Assembly (NCBI GenBank): GCA_027070475.1
Contig: JALXDT010000077.1
Span: 1 to 7,408 of the forward strand
Direction of reading: 5' to 3'
Origin: Candidatus Aminicenantota bacterium
Lineage (GTDB): Bacteria > Acidobacteriota > Aminicenantia > JAMOAD01
Length of the DNA stretch: 7,408 nt
Shown here: positions 1 through 6,744 of the stretch, piece after piece
How the letters are laid out: each line of letters starts with the position of its first letter
How positions within the stretch are numbered: position 1 is the first letter of the stretch
The notes under the pieces: generated by a model
What the model was told of the DNA's origin: nothing
The model's database searches: none
The model's input: only the letters and a program-made list of their open reading frames with translations
Position numbers and translations under genes: made by a program

Positions 1-864
1 GAACATGGCCTTATCATAAGGAAAATTAATCTTATCTCTTCCTGTTAAACCTATGGATGTGATTTTTCCCAATTTTCTTACATAATCAAATGCAGATGAA
101 ATCCCACCTGCAGAACCACTTGCTTCTACCACCAAATCAGCTCCTCTTCCATCAGTAAGCTCAAGAATAGTTGGTATAGGATCCTCTTTGTTTATATTAA
201 AAACATAATCAATGGTTTTAATCTTTTTAGCCACCTTTAACCTAATCTCTTCATCAGCATCAGTGCCAATAACAATAACCTTGCTTGCTCCTCCTATTTT
301 AGAGGCCATTGCTCCTAAAAGACCAATAGGCCCAGGCCCTACTATAACAACAACATCAAGAGGTCTCAATTTACCTCTCTCAAGGATATCATAGGCAACA
401 TTTGCAGTTGGTTCTGCAAGAGCTGCCTTTTCAAATGATAAATTATCCGGAATCTTATGTAAAAGTTCAGGATTGGGATATCTCATATATTTTGTAAAAG
501 CTCCATCTATTCCCCAACCGGGAGATCTTTTTTCAGGGCATATATGCCTATTTCCCGTCATACAAAGCCAGCATTTTCCACAGTATAAGGTGTGAGGTTC
601 ACCAACTACCCTATCACCTATCTTCCAGTCTTTAACATTTTTTCCCTTATCAACAATAATTCCGGAAAACTCATGACCTAAAATTACAGGTGGCCAGTAG
701 GGAAATTCATCATGATAAATGTGAAGATCAGTACCACAAATTCCAGCAGCTTTAATCTCTATCAAAACATCATTATCACCAATTTCAGGGATAGGAACCT
801 CTCTAACCTCAATCAGGCCTTTCCCTTTTCCTGTTTTTACCAAAGCTTTCATTTTTTCACTCAT
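1..864 (-). CDS. Zinc-dependent medium-chain alcohol/polyol dehydrogenase, 3'-truncated by window edge
   Basis: The first 288 codons are present; about 50-60 C-terminal residues of a usual ~345-residue protein lie beyond the left edge. It should oxidise an alcohol, polyol or hydroxy amino acid with a nicotinamide cofactor in the cytoplasm. Visible catalytic zinc ligands are Cys43 in GICGTDLHIY, His64-Glu65 in GHEF and Glu151 in LAEPTAN. The four structural-zinc cysteines are Cys95, 98, 101 and 109. The Rossmann motif GPGPIG is at 176-181, followed by VIVIGTDADEE. The CGTDLHIY stretch recalls threonine and sorbitol dehydrogenases; the SPGWGIDGAF and GRGADLVVEASG segments recall uncharacterised bacterial Zn-dehydrogenases, so the substrate is not assignable. 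The start at 864 overlaps the stop of the preceding M20 gene (ATGA) and has GGAG nine bases upstream; a second Met at residue 5 is less well placed. It is the last visible gene of the operon. Confidence 0.93.
   Translation of the reverse strand, partial: MSEKMKALVKTGKGKGLIEVREVPIPEIGDNDVLIEIKAAGICGTDLHIYHDEFPYWPPVILGHEFSGIIVDKGKNVKDWKIGDRVVGEPHTLYCGKCWLCMTGNRHICPEKRSPGWGIDGAFTKYMRYPNPELLHKIPDNLSFEKAALAEPTANVAYDILERGKLRPLDVVVIVGPGPIGLLGAMASKIGGASKVIVIGTDADEEIRLKVAKKIKTIDYVFNINKEDPIPTILELTDGRGADLVVEASGSAGGISSAFDYVRKLGKITSIGLTGRDKINFPYDKAMF
861..864 (-). promoter_or_regulatory. ATGA start/stop overlap coupling M20 deacylase to zinc dehydrogenase
   Basis: ATGA again merges the M20 stop with the start of the zinc dehydrogenase. 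GGAG at 877-874, nine bases before the ATG, is inside the M20 coding sequence. With the previous overlap, three metabolic enzymes form one translationally coupled block. Confidence 0.85.
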
Positions 865-2084
865 TTTAATCCACTCCATTTATAAACAAAATTTATTAAA
901 GCAATCGCACCTTTTTTTATATCCTCTATTGGGATATTCTCTTCTTTAGAGTGCGCAGTGGATATTGAACCTCCTCCGAAAACAATTGCAGGAATTTTTA
1001 ATTGAACAGAATATCTCCATGCATCACATGAGGCATTCATAAATTCAACTTTTGATTTTATTCCAGCCTCCCTTGCTGATTCTAACATTGTAGTTACAAG
1101 AGGATGAGACTTTTCAACAAAAGATGGATCATTGTTTAACATGTCAAAATAGATTTTTGCTCTTTCATTTTCTACAGACTCGGCAAGTCTTTTTTGCACC
1201 TCCTCTCTATTGAATGGAGGCAAAAATCCGAATACTCCCTTTAAGACAGCTTCATTGGGAGTGGCAGCAGGCCAATTCCCGGAATGAAGCATCCCAAAGG
1301 TACATGGCATGGGATTCGGATGATCTTTTATTTCATCAAGTTTATTTTTGCTAACTTTTAGAAGTTCTTCTCTTACCTTTTCTATCTTATCCATCGCTTT
1401 TATAGCTTCTTTCAATGCACTAACTGTTGTTTCAGGGCTTCCACTGTGGCCTGCTTTTCCCTCGGTCTTTACTGTAAACCAAACAGCACCTCTGACAAGA
1501 TGAACCACTTGAAGTTCCGTAGGTTCAAGAACTATTGCAGCATCTACATTAAGCCCATCTCTCACAACTTTCAATGTCCCATTACCACCGTTTTCCTCTT
1601 CAATAACAAAATCTATTACTATATCTCCTGTAGGTTTTAATTTAAGAGTTTTCAATGATTTTAAAAGAAGCCATAGTATGGCTATTTGACCCTTACAATC
1701 ATTTGCTCCTCTACCAAAGACCTTATTATCCTTTATAAAAGGAGAGAAAGCATCTTTTTGCCCTTCAGAAGGTGGAACAACATCCATATGGGTGTTAAAA
1801 GCCAATGATTTTCCCTCCCCTACTCCATCAAGTTTAACTCTAAGATTTGCAGAATCATTGTAATGAAAATTTTCAAGCTTAAAGGAATAATCTGGATCTT
1901 TCATTATTTCATCAGTAATTGGAATTAATTCTATTGAATCAGCTAAACCCTTTATTTTTTCATAAAGATACCTTGCAACCCTTATTTCATTTCCTCTTGT
2001 AGAGGGGATTGAAATCAAATCTTTTAAAACCTCAATTGCTTCATTTAAATTCTGATCAACCGCTTTTTCAATTTTTGATATCAT
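861..2084 (-). CDS. M20-family metallopeptidase / ArgE-DapE-like deacylase
   Basis: This is a 407-residue cytoplasmic di-zinc amidohydrolase, complete and of normal family length. Members remove acyl groups from N-acyl amino acids or cleave small peptides (ArgE, DapE, carboxypeptidase G2, aminoacylases). The expected residues are visible: His99 and Asp101 in NTHMDVVPP, bridging Asp129 in GANDCKGQIA, the Glu162-164 cluster followed by GG (general base and metal ligand), Glu187 in VLEPTE, and His378 in TAHSKEE. The dimerisation/lid domain begins near residue 195 and carries His213 in GKAGHSGSPE, normally the inter-subunit substrate-binding His. Two motif positions are less common: Thr before the first metal His where Gly is frequent, and Cys130 where Met is frequent; no metal ligand is lost. 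The start overlaps the upstream dehydrogenase stop by ATGA, with GAGAGG seven bases before the ATG. The specific substrate cannot be read from the sequence; the name argE or dapE is not justified. Confidence 0.93.
   Translation of the reverse strand: MISKIEKAVDQNLNEAIEVLKDLISIPSTRGNEIRVARYLYEKIKGLADSIELIPITDEIMKDPDYSFKLENFHYNDSANLRVKLDGVGEGKSLAFNTHMDVVPPSEGQKDAFSPFIKDNKVFGRGANDCKGQIAILWLLLKSLKTLKLKPTGDIVIDFVIEEENGGNGTLKVVRDGLNVDAAIVLEPTELQVVHLVRGAVWFTVKTEGKAGHSGSPETTVSALKEAIKAMDKIEKVREELLKVSKNKLDEIKDHPNPMPCTFGMLHSGNWPAATPNEAVLKGVFGFLPPFNREEVQKRLAESVENERAKIYFDMLNNDPSFVEKSHPLVTTMLESAREAGIKSKVEFMNASCDAWRYSVQLKIPAIVFGGGSISTAHSKEENIPIEDIKKGAIALINFVYKWSGLK
2081..2084 (-). promoter_or_regulatory. 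ATGA start/stop overlap coupling hydroxyacid dehydrogenase to M20 deacylase
   Basis: The four bases ATGA contain both the M20 start codon and the TGA of the dehydrogenase. Upstream GAGAGG, seven bases from the ATG, lies inside the dehydrogenase coding sequence. This arrangement usually couples translation of the two genes, suggesting their products are needed together. Confidence 0.85.
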
Positions 2085-3070
2085 TTCTTAGCCTCTCTGT
2101 TTAGAATATTTTCAGGTAGTTCTCCATTAACAAATTTTTCAATGGTTTCAACAATCTTATATCTTATATTCCATTCAGATTTTTCCGAAGACCACGATAA
2201 ATGAGGGGTTAACAATAGATTCTTAGTTCTAAATATAATATTATCTCTTTTAGGAGGTTCACCTTCATACACATCAAGAGCAGCATAATGTATTTTTCCT
2301 TTGTCTAAAAGCTCACACAGAGCTTCATAATCTATTAAACCTCCTCTTGCAGTATTAACTATGATTGCACTTTCTTTTACAAGTTTTAAATTTTCTCTGT
2401 TTAGAAGATGATATGTCTCTTTTGTAAGAGCTGAATGAACAGTAATAAAATCAGAATTCTTCAATAATTCTTCCAAAGGAGTGTGTTCAACACCATATTT
2501 TTTCTTTTTTTCATCACTTAAATATGGATCACTTATAATAAATTTAACATCAAATCCCTGCAGCATCTCATAAACTCTGCTTCCTATTCTACCAAAACCA
2601 ATAATACCTATAGTCTTGCCCCTGATAGAATAAATTCTTCCAACTTTTGAAAAATCCCAGCTTCCCTTTTCAACAGAAAGATTTAAAGATTCAATCTGTT
2701 GTAATAATCTTCTTGCGGAAGCCATCAAAAGCATTACAGCCTGCTCAGCAACTTCATCAACACAATAATCGGGAATATTTGCAACAAATATACCCTTTTT
2801 TGTAGCATATTCAACATCAACATTATCATATCCGATTCCATGCCTAACTATAAGTTTACACTTTCTTAATGAGTCTATAACTCCTTTATCTATTTTTGCC
2901 ATATTCACAATCAATATATCAGCATCCTTTACTGCCTCTATAAGTTTTTCTTGAGGTGCATGTTTTAATTGAAAAGCTTCTAACTCATATCCAATTTCTT
3001 TAAATTTATTTTTCTCCCAATCAAGGTTATCTTCAAGGTAATCTGTTACAATTATTTTTCTTGAATCCAT
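2081..3070 (-). CDS. D-2-hydroxyacid dehydrogenase, CtBP-like subgroup
   Basis: This 329-residue cytoplasmic NAD-dependent enzyme should interconvert a 2-oxoacid and a D-2-hydroxyacid. The fold order is typical: a split catalytic domain at about 1-100 and 295-329, with the Rossmann domain between. GFGRIG (158-163) binds the dinucleotide, and Asp181 at the end of the next strand favours NAD over NADP. The catalytic triad is visible: Arg242 in VNTARGG, Glu271 in DVYEGEPP and His290 in TPHLSWSSE. The HLSWSSE segment and the RHGIGYDNVDVEYA / NIPDYCVDEVAE stretches resemble the CtBP-like branch (HTAWYSE in many relatives) rather than lactate or formate dehydrogenases. Length fits a simple hydroxyacid dehydrogenase with no regulatory ACT domain as in long SerA. 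A strong GGAGG-containing ribosome site precedes the ATG; the gene starts 21 bp after the large exported protein and overlaps the M20 gene downstream. Candidate substrates such as glycerate, hydroxypyruvate or sugar-derived 2-ketoacids are inference only. Confidence 0.93.
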   Translation of the reverse strand: MDSRKIIVTDYLEDNLDWEKNKFKEIGYELEAFQLKHAPQEKLIEAVKDADILIVNMAKIDKGVIDSLRKCKLIVRHGIGYDNVDVEYATKKGIFVANIPDYCVDEVAEQAVMLLMASARRLLQQIESLNLSVEKGSWDFSKVGRIYSIRGKTIGIIGFGRIGSRVYEMLQGFDVKFIISDPYLSDEKKKKYGVEHTPLEELLKNSDFITVHSALTKETYHLLNRENLKLVKESAIIVNTARGGLIDYEALCELLDKGKIHYAALDVYEGEPPKRDNIIFRTKNLLLTPHLSWSSEKSEWNIRYKIVETIEKFVNGELPENILNREAKK

Positions 3071-3073
3071 TAT

Positions 3074-3081
3074 CCTCCTCC
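3074..3081 (-). promoter_or_regulatory. Ribosome binding site of the D-2-hydroxyacid dehydrogenase
   Basis: GGAGGAGG ends three bases before the ATG at 3070, so its first GGAGG sits at the preferred spacing of six bases. It occupies much of the 21-bp gap and is the strongest such site in the window. Confidence 0.85.
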
Positions 3082-3091
3082 AATCAAAGCA

Positions 3092-6000
3092 TCATTTTAT
3101 GGCAATATTGTTTCCTTCAAATATCTCTTCAATCTTATTTTTTCTATCAATTTTTATAAATTTCCAATCTTTTCCGACCAAATCAAATTCCAATACTTTG
3201 TATTTTGGAATAAAATCAATGGGTGCTTTAATTGAGGGAATGATTTTAGCTGCAATTCTTCTCCCATTTTTATCAAAAATCTCAACACTAATATTCTTTA
3301 CAGGAGCATCTCCTATATTGTGAACTTTTACAAATAACTTACCATTCTTATAATTCACATCTCTTTCTCTGTTTATAGCAAGGTCAGGTAATCTCTTTCT
3401 TTCCTTCACTTTCTTTATCAATGACACATTAATTACAATATTTTTCTTAGGTGGAATGGTAAATTCTATCTCTGAAAATCTTTTTAACCTCATTTTTTTC
3501 TTCATAATGACATCATTTTTAGAATCAATCCTTCCATCATCATTTTTATCATACCCCACTCTAACCAGATATATACCTTTATTTATCCTCCACAACCTCA
3601 TTCTCATTTTAGAAGCCTTGTTTATAAAACTATAGACATTTGCAATAACTTTATTTCCACTTCCATATAATACCAATCTTGCTATATCAAAAGAAGGATC
3701 ACTCCATGATACGACCAATTTATGGGGAGTTGGATCAATTCTTCCGGGGAGTGTACCTCCCAGGGCGTATTTTATTAACTCCTGCCTTCCGGGCATAGAT
3801 CCTGTTTTATCCGTATGCCTTATTGCTCTCGTAAAATCAAATTCCTCGGTTTTATCATACTTTATAGAAATATTCATCATTATTCTTCCGGCTTTATCCT
3901 TATCATCCAATTTATATGGAGGAAATTCAGGGAATTCATTCCAATACCATTTTAGCTGAGTTGTTTCATAATCTCTTACAAGTGATTCTCCCCAGAGTTT
4001 AGGTTCTCTGTTATGGGAATGTTTGTCCCTAATGAAAGGTTTTAGTCCTTTTTTAAGCCTCTCTTCATTATTCTTTTTCATTATATCAGTATAAACCTTT
4101 GCAGTAATCATCTCTCTTTCAACTACATGGGGATCTCCCAGTGCATAAAGAAGCATCAAACCTCTGCTTGTTATAAAATCTGTAATATGAAGATAATCAA
4201 TAGGCCATACATCGCAATAACCATTTTTGTATATTCCATAATTTTCAAGGCCATCATATACTTTTAAAAAGGATTTTCTGGCTCTTTCATCTCCCATTAA
4301 TGGAACAGCAGAAAATCCCATCGGTATAAAGGTATCATCATTTGATCCACCCCAGAAAAATCCATCACTTCTCTGCATGCTTATAATCCAATCAAGAGTT
4401 CTCTTGGTTTTTTTGTAAAGTTCTCTTTCCCAAATTGCCCATGCAGGAGCATCTTTGGGAATATCTTTTGATATTTCAACTTTATCATAAATCTTAAATA
4501 TTTTTTCATGGGTCCCACCATAATTATAGGCTCTTTCGCCTGTCAATCTTCTGTATATTTTTGCTATTTCATCATCAGGATTTATCCTTATTACAGATTG
4601 AGGTGGATACCACATATCATAGGGACCTCCGAATTTTGTCCAGTATTTTATCCCCTCTCTCATTGTTGTTATATTACTTATATCAATCGTAACTCCTCCA
4701 AAGTATGACCACCATTTTTTACTTCTTTTCTCTCCTGTGAAATTCCATGGTTGGTAATTGTATTCTTTCATGTATTGCATTCTTGCAGGGATCATCTCAT
4801 ACTTGGAAAAGGTTTCTATTGCCTTGTTTTTATCCTTACTTAGTATAACCTTTATCTTAGGTGTATAATTCCTTCCGAACAAAATCTTTTCTCCATCTGA
4901 AAATTTCATATCAATCCATATTCTATTTTCAGAAGCAAGTATAAAATCAACAAGATCAAATAGAATAGCTATTTTTTGTGGTTTACTTTTATTGGCAAAA
5001 TTAACTCTTAACAATGATTTTGCCCATAGTCTTGAAGGATTTGCAGGATCTCTGAATTTAATCCAGAGAATACTTTTACTTTTGGTAGGTTTAACAAAAA
5101 ATTCAACCATAACTTTATCAACCGGTATATCAGGATTTAAGTCAGGACTGAAAAAATTAATGGATTGAAGTGGAGCGATACGAACAAATCCTGTTTTTAA
5201 ATTTGTTTTAAATTTTTCACCCATGAATGAGATTCTATCATTTGCTCCTTTCAATTTTATAAGGGCATCATAGTATTTTTCATCTATCCTGTTTTTGTCG
5301 CTTAATGGGCTTAAAAACCATGTATAGTCATACTTTTGATTTAAATTCTTATGATTGGTATACCAGAGCTGGACTTCATGAATTCTTGTTTTTCCTGTAA
5401 GAGGAAATCTCAAAGAGCCTCTATCTACTAATCCGGGTGGAGTTCCGTATCCTTTGAGTGCATCAAAATGTATGTTTTTTTCTCCTTTTAAATCAATCTT
5501 TTGTGAATAAAACTTATAAGGATAATTTCCAGAATTTATGATTAAATTTTCCGAAGTTTTCTTATTCCCTCTATAAATCTTTATCCCTGATAAAATCCCT
5601 TCCATTGATATATAATCAGGGTTCTCACCATCTTCAAGGTCAACATCAATTTTAGTTCCCTTCCAATCCACATCTCCTAAAATATATGTAAAAAGAAGAT
5701 AAGGATGAGGCCATGCAAGTTCATATCTCCCATCCATAATCCACCATGCGGGGATCTTCTCATCATGACAATCTTTTACAACTGCCTGTTTCATAAAAAG
5801 AGGTGTTCCATCAGTTTTTAACTCAGGTAGTTTAAGATTATCAAAATTTGCATAAGTGTTGAGCAATCTTTTAACTGCAGCTTCATCAATTAGATCTTTT
5901 TTATTTTCAACTCTTTCCATAACTTTATTATCTTTGTAAAGCTCTTTTATTTGATTATCGGAAAGAGGGTGGTTAAAAAAATAGATCTCATCATAATATG

Positions 6001-6730
6001 ATTCTGGATAAAATGGGCTAAAGAGTCCAGGCAAAGGAGTGTCCCACCATGCATCTTTACCCCAATTTGTAGCAACTAATTTCCCATTATAGTATAGTTT
6101 TATTCCATAGGCATGATTGTATACAACAGCAACATGTTGCCATTCTCCTACTTTCCAGATTCCAGGTTTACTTTTGACAGTATGATATTGGTAAAAAATA
6201 TCCCTTATTGAAACAGACAGACTTTTATCCTTATTTATATCAAATCTTAAAAGGTCTCTCTCTTTTCTTCCCCAGGAGATACTTGTCTGCATGAATATCG
6301 GATATAGTTTATCTATAATAAGTTTAGTCGGTTTAATCCAGAAAGCAATTGTTCCCTGATCCCCATAAAATTTTCCTATTCCCCAATAGTGTGGTTTTGT
6401 TCTATGATCTCCCCACATTGTGGCAACTATCAAATCAAGGTCAGCACCGGATTTGTTAGCAGCGGTTTTTGTAATAGACCATCCGTCTTTAATATGAAGA
6501 GCATTTCCAAATTTACCTTTAACAATTTCCATTTTCCTAAGCTTTATGGGATCCTTTAAAATTTGCCCTGGTTTTGCTTCTCTGTATATTTTTGCTCTTG
6601 AAAGAAAATCTTTTAAAATATCCTGTTTTGTATCAAAACTAATATGCAATGTATAGTCTTTATTTGACTTAGAAGATAGTGGTAATACAATAAAAACAAA
6701 TAAAAATAAATAAATATATATTTTTTTCAT
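3092..6730 (-). CDS. Large exported multidomain protein (LamG-like, putative alpha-toroid, beta-sandwich, CARDB-like); possible glycan-active enzyme
   Basis: I do not recognise a characterised family for the whole 1212-residue protein. A signal peptide (about 1-20, no lipobox Cys) sends it out of the cytoplasm. Residues ~25-270 look like a LamG/concanavalin-A-like sandwich: GTIAFWIKP, GEWQHVAVVYN, KLYYNGKLVA and a closing YDEIYFFNHPLSDNQIKELY. Residues ~310-640 are beta-rich with no clear assignment. Residues ~640-960 are helical and aromatic, with RTLDWIISMQRSDGFFWGG, NDDTFIP and DVWPIDYLHITDF, resembling alpha/alpha-toroid glycan enzymes. Residues ~1000-1105 form a probable beta-sandwich with a calcium-type loop, and ~1113-1212 a CARDB-like domain (LPDLAI, VKVHNIGDAPVKN, ending EEIFEGNN). 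Only two cysteines occur (321, 839). The toroid-plus-sandwich order recalls some polysaccharide lyases, but no catalytic residues can be assigned. The start is fixed by the signal peptide and GGAGG four bases upstream. Its neighbour upstream is a CBM9-like protein; downstream are three metabolic enzymes. Confidence 0.9.
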   Translation of the reverse strand: MKKIYIYLFLFVFIVLPLSSKSNKDYTLHISFDTKQDILKDFLSRAKIYREAKPGQILKDPIKLRKMEIVKGKFGNALHIKDGWSITKTAANKSGADLDLIVATMWGDHRTKPHYWGIGKFYGDQGTIAFWIKPTKLIIDKLYPIFMQTSISWGRKERDLLRFDINKDKSLSVSIRDIFYQYHTVKSKPGIWKVGEWQHVAVVYNHAYGIKLYYNGKLVATNWGKDAWWDTPLPGLFSPFYPESYYDEIYFFNHPLSDNQIKELYKDNKVMERVENKKDLIDEAAVKRLLNTYANFDNLKLPELKTDGTPLFMKQAVVKDCHDEKIPAWWIMDGRYELAWPHPYLLFTYILGDVDWKGTKIDVDLEDGENPDYISMEGILSGIKIYRGNKKTSENLIINSGNYPYKFYSQKIDLKGEKNIHFDALKGYGTPPGLVDRGSLRFPLTGKTRIHEVQLWYTNHKNLNQKYDYTWFLSPLSDKNRIDEKYYDALIKLKGANDRISFMGEKFKTNLKTGFVRIAPLQSINFFSPDLNPDIPVDKVMVEFFVKPTKSKSILWIKFRDPANPSRLWAKSLLRVNFANKSKPQKIAILFDLVDFILASENRIWIDMKFSDGEKILFGRNYTPKIKVILSKDKNKAIETFSKYEMIPARMQYMKEYNYQPWNFTGEKRSKKWWSYFGGVTIDISNITTMREGIKYWTKFGGPYDMWYPPQSVIRINPDDEIAKIYRRLTGERAYNYGGTHEKIFKIYDKVEISKDIPKDAPAWAIWERELYKKTKRTLDWIISMQRSDGFFWGGSNDDTFIPMGFSAVPLMGDERARKSFLKVYDGLENYGIYKNGYCDVWPIDYLHITDFITSRGLMLLYALGDPHVVEREMITAKVYTDIMKKNNEERLKKGLKPFIRDKHSHNREPKLWGESLVRDYETTQLKWYWNEFPEFPPYKLDDKDKAGRIMMNISIKYDKTEEFDFTRAIRHTDKTGSMPGRQELIKYALGGTLPGRIDPTPHKLVVSWSDPSFDIARLVLYGSGNKVIANVYSFINKASKMRMRLWRINKGIYLVRVGYDKNDDGRIDSKNDVIMKKKMRLKRFSEIEFTIPPKKNIVINVSLIKKVKERKRLPDLAINRERDVNYKNGKLFVKVHNIGDAPVKNISVEIFDKNGRRIAAKIIPSIKAPIDFIPKYKVLEFDLVGKDWKFIKIDRKNKIEEIFEGNNIAIK
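3095..3391 (-). other. CARDB-like C-terminal domain (residues ~1114-1212)
   Basis: The last ~100 residues read LPDLAIN, then KLFVKVHNIGDAPVKNISVEIFD, FDLVGKDWKFIKIDRKNKI and finish EEIFEGNNIA. The opening PDL, the central VHNIGD strand and the closing E..E.NN are the hallmarks of CARDB (cell adhesion related domain in bacteria), an Ig-like module on extracellular proteins. It ends the protein without an LPxTG motif or terminal hydrophobic anchor. Confidence 0.75.
3416..3733 (-). other. C-terminal beta-sandwich following the toroid (residues ~1000-1105)
   Basis: Alternating hydrophobic strands (HKLVVSWS, IARLVLYGS, KVIANVYSFIN, MRMRLWRINKGIYLVRVGYD, SEIEFTIPP, NIVINVSLI) indicate an all-beta domain directly after the helical core. 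This order, helices then antiparallel beta-sandwich, is seen in several polysaccharide lyase families. The domain contains the calcium-type loop listed separately. Assignment is by strand pattern only. Confidence 0.5.
3512..3550 (-). other. EF-hand/dockerin-like calcium-binding loop (residues 1061-1073)
   Basis: The segment DKNDDGRIDSKND has Asp1061, Asn1063 and Asp1065 at loop positions 1, 3 and 5, Gly1066 at 6, Ile1068 at 8, Asp1069 at 9 and Asn1072 at 12. This is the spacing of an EF-hand or dockerin calcium loop. Only one copy is present and the usual flanking second repeat of a dockerin is missing, so a structural calcium site in an extracellular beta domain is more likely than a cohesin partner. 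Confidence 0.65.
3851..4453 (-). other. Putative alpha/alpha-toroid core (residues ~760-960)
   Basis: This part has long amphipathic helical stretches separated by aromatic and acidic loops: an ERELYKKTKRTLDWIISMQ helix leading into SDGFFWGGSNDDT, then a SFLKVYDGLENYGIYKNGYC helix into DVWPIDYLHITDF, and a helix from 866 to 894. Repeating helix pairs with Trp/Asp/Gly-rich turns are the look of six-hairpin or incomplete-toroid glycan enzymes. The candidate active-site residues (Asp798, Asp799, Asp843, His848, Asp851, His904, His906) are guesses from loop position only. The domain may begin earlier, near residue 640. Confidence 0.5.
5921..6658 (-). other. LamG / concanavalin A-like domain (residues ~25-270)
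   Basis: Typical LamG_3-type signatures appear in order: GKFGNALHI near 72-80, GTIAFWIKP at 126-134, WQHVAVVYN at 197-205, then a KLYYNGKLVA strand, and a final YDEIYFFNHPLSDNQIKELY block where relatives often read iDevriyNraLs..Ei..LY. Such domains are common in secreted bacterial proteins and usually bind carbohydrate or act as structural modules. The insert of about 45 residues between the GNALHI strand and the FWIKP strand is longer than in compact versions. Confidence 0.82.
6671..6730 (-). other. Signal peptide of the large exported protein
   Basis: Residues 1-20 start MKK, run through a hydrophobic core (IYIYLFLFVFIVLPL) and end SS, followed by a polar charged stretch (KSNKDY). This is the n-h-c layout of a Sec signal peptide. 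Cleavage near residue 20 is an estimate. There is no Cys nearby, so it is not a typical lipoprotein signal. The core is not repeated elsewhere as a membrane anchor, so the mature protein is probably periplasmic or secreted. Confidence 0.88.
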
Positions 6731-6734
6731 AATT

Positions 6735-6739
6735 CCTCC
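6735..6739 (-). promoter_or_regulatory. Ribosome binding site of the large exported protein
   Basis: GGAGG lies four bases before the ATG at 6730, inside the 14-bp gap after the CBM9-like gene. The spacing is slightly short but the match to the anti-Shine-Dalgarno sequence is good, and it supports this ATG, which also gives the signal peptide. Confidence 0.8.
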
Positions 6740-6744
6740 ATTTT

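Noticed and set aside
212..394. A 60-codon plus-strand open frame opposite the zinc dehydrogenase
   Set aside because: It lies fully antisense to a well-supported gene, has no recognisable protein features and is explained by the codon pattern of the real gene.
1446..1640. A 64-codon plus-strand open frame opposite the M20 gene
   Set aside because: It is antisense to conserved M20 motifs and has no domain or plausible context.
2081..3070. Calling the dehydrogenase serA, ldhA or a transcriptional co-repressor because of CtBP resemblance
   Set aside because: All catalytic and NAD-binding residues are present and the HLSWSSE signature is shared by many bacterial metabolic enzymes; substrate and a regulatory role cannot be inferred.
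3099..3323. A 74-codon plus-strand open frame with hydrophobic stretches opposite the end of the large exported gene
   Set aside because: Its hydrophobicity is a by-product of reading Lys-, Asp- and Glu-rich codons backwards; the minus-strand frame has a CARDB-like domain here.
3512..3550. Reading the calcium-type loop as a cellulosome dockerin
   Set aside because: A dockerin needs two such loops with following helices; only one is present, embedded among beta strands, and no cohesin is visible.
4508..4708. A 66-codon plus-strand open frame inside the large exported gene
   Set aside because: It is antisense to the helical region of a continuous 1212-codon frame and has no supporting features.
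6711..6728. Run of T on the plus strand near the start of the large exported gene, considered as a terminator tail
   Set aside because: It encodes the N-terminal Lys/Ile codons of the signal peptide, has no GC-rich stem next to it, and sits inside a tightly spaced operon.
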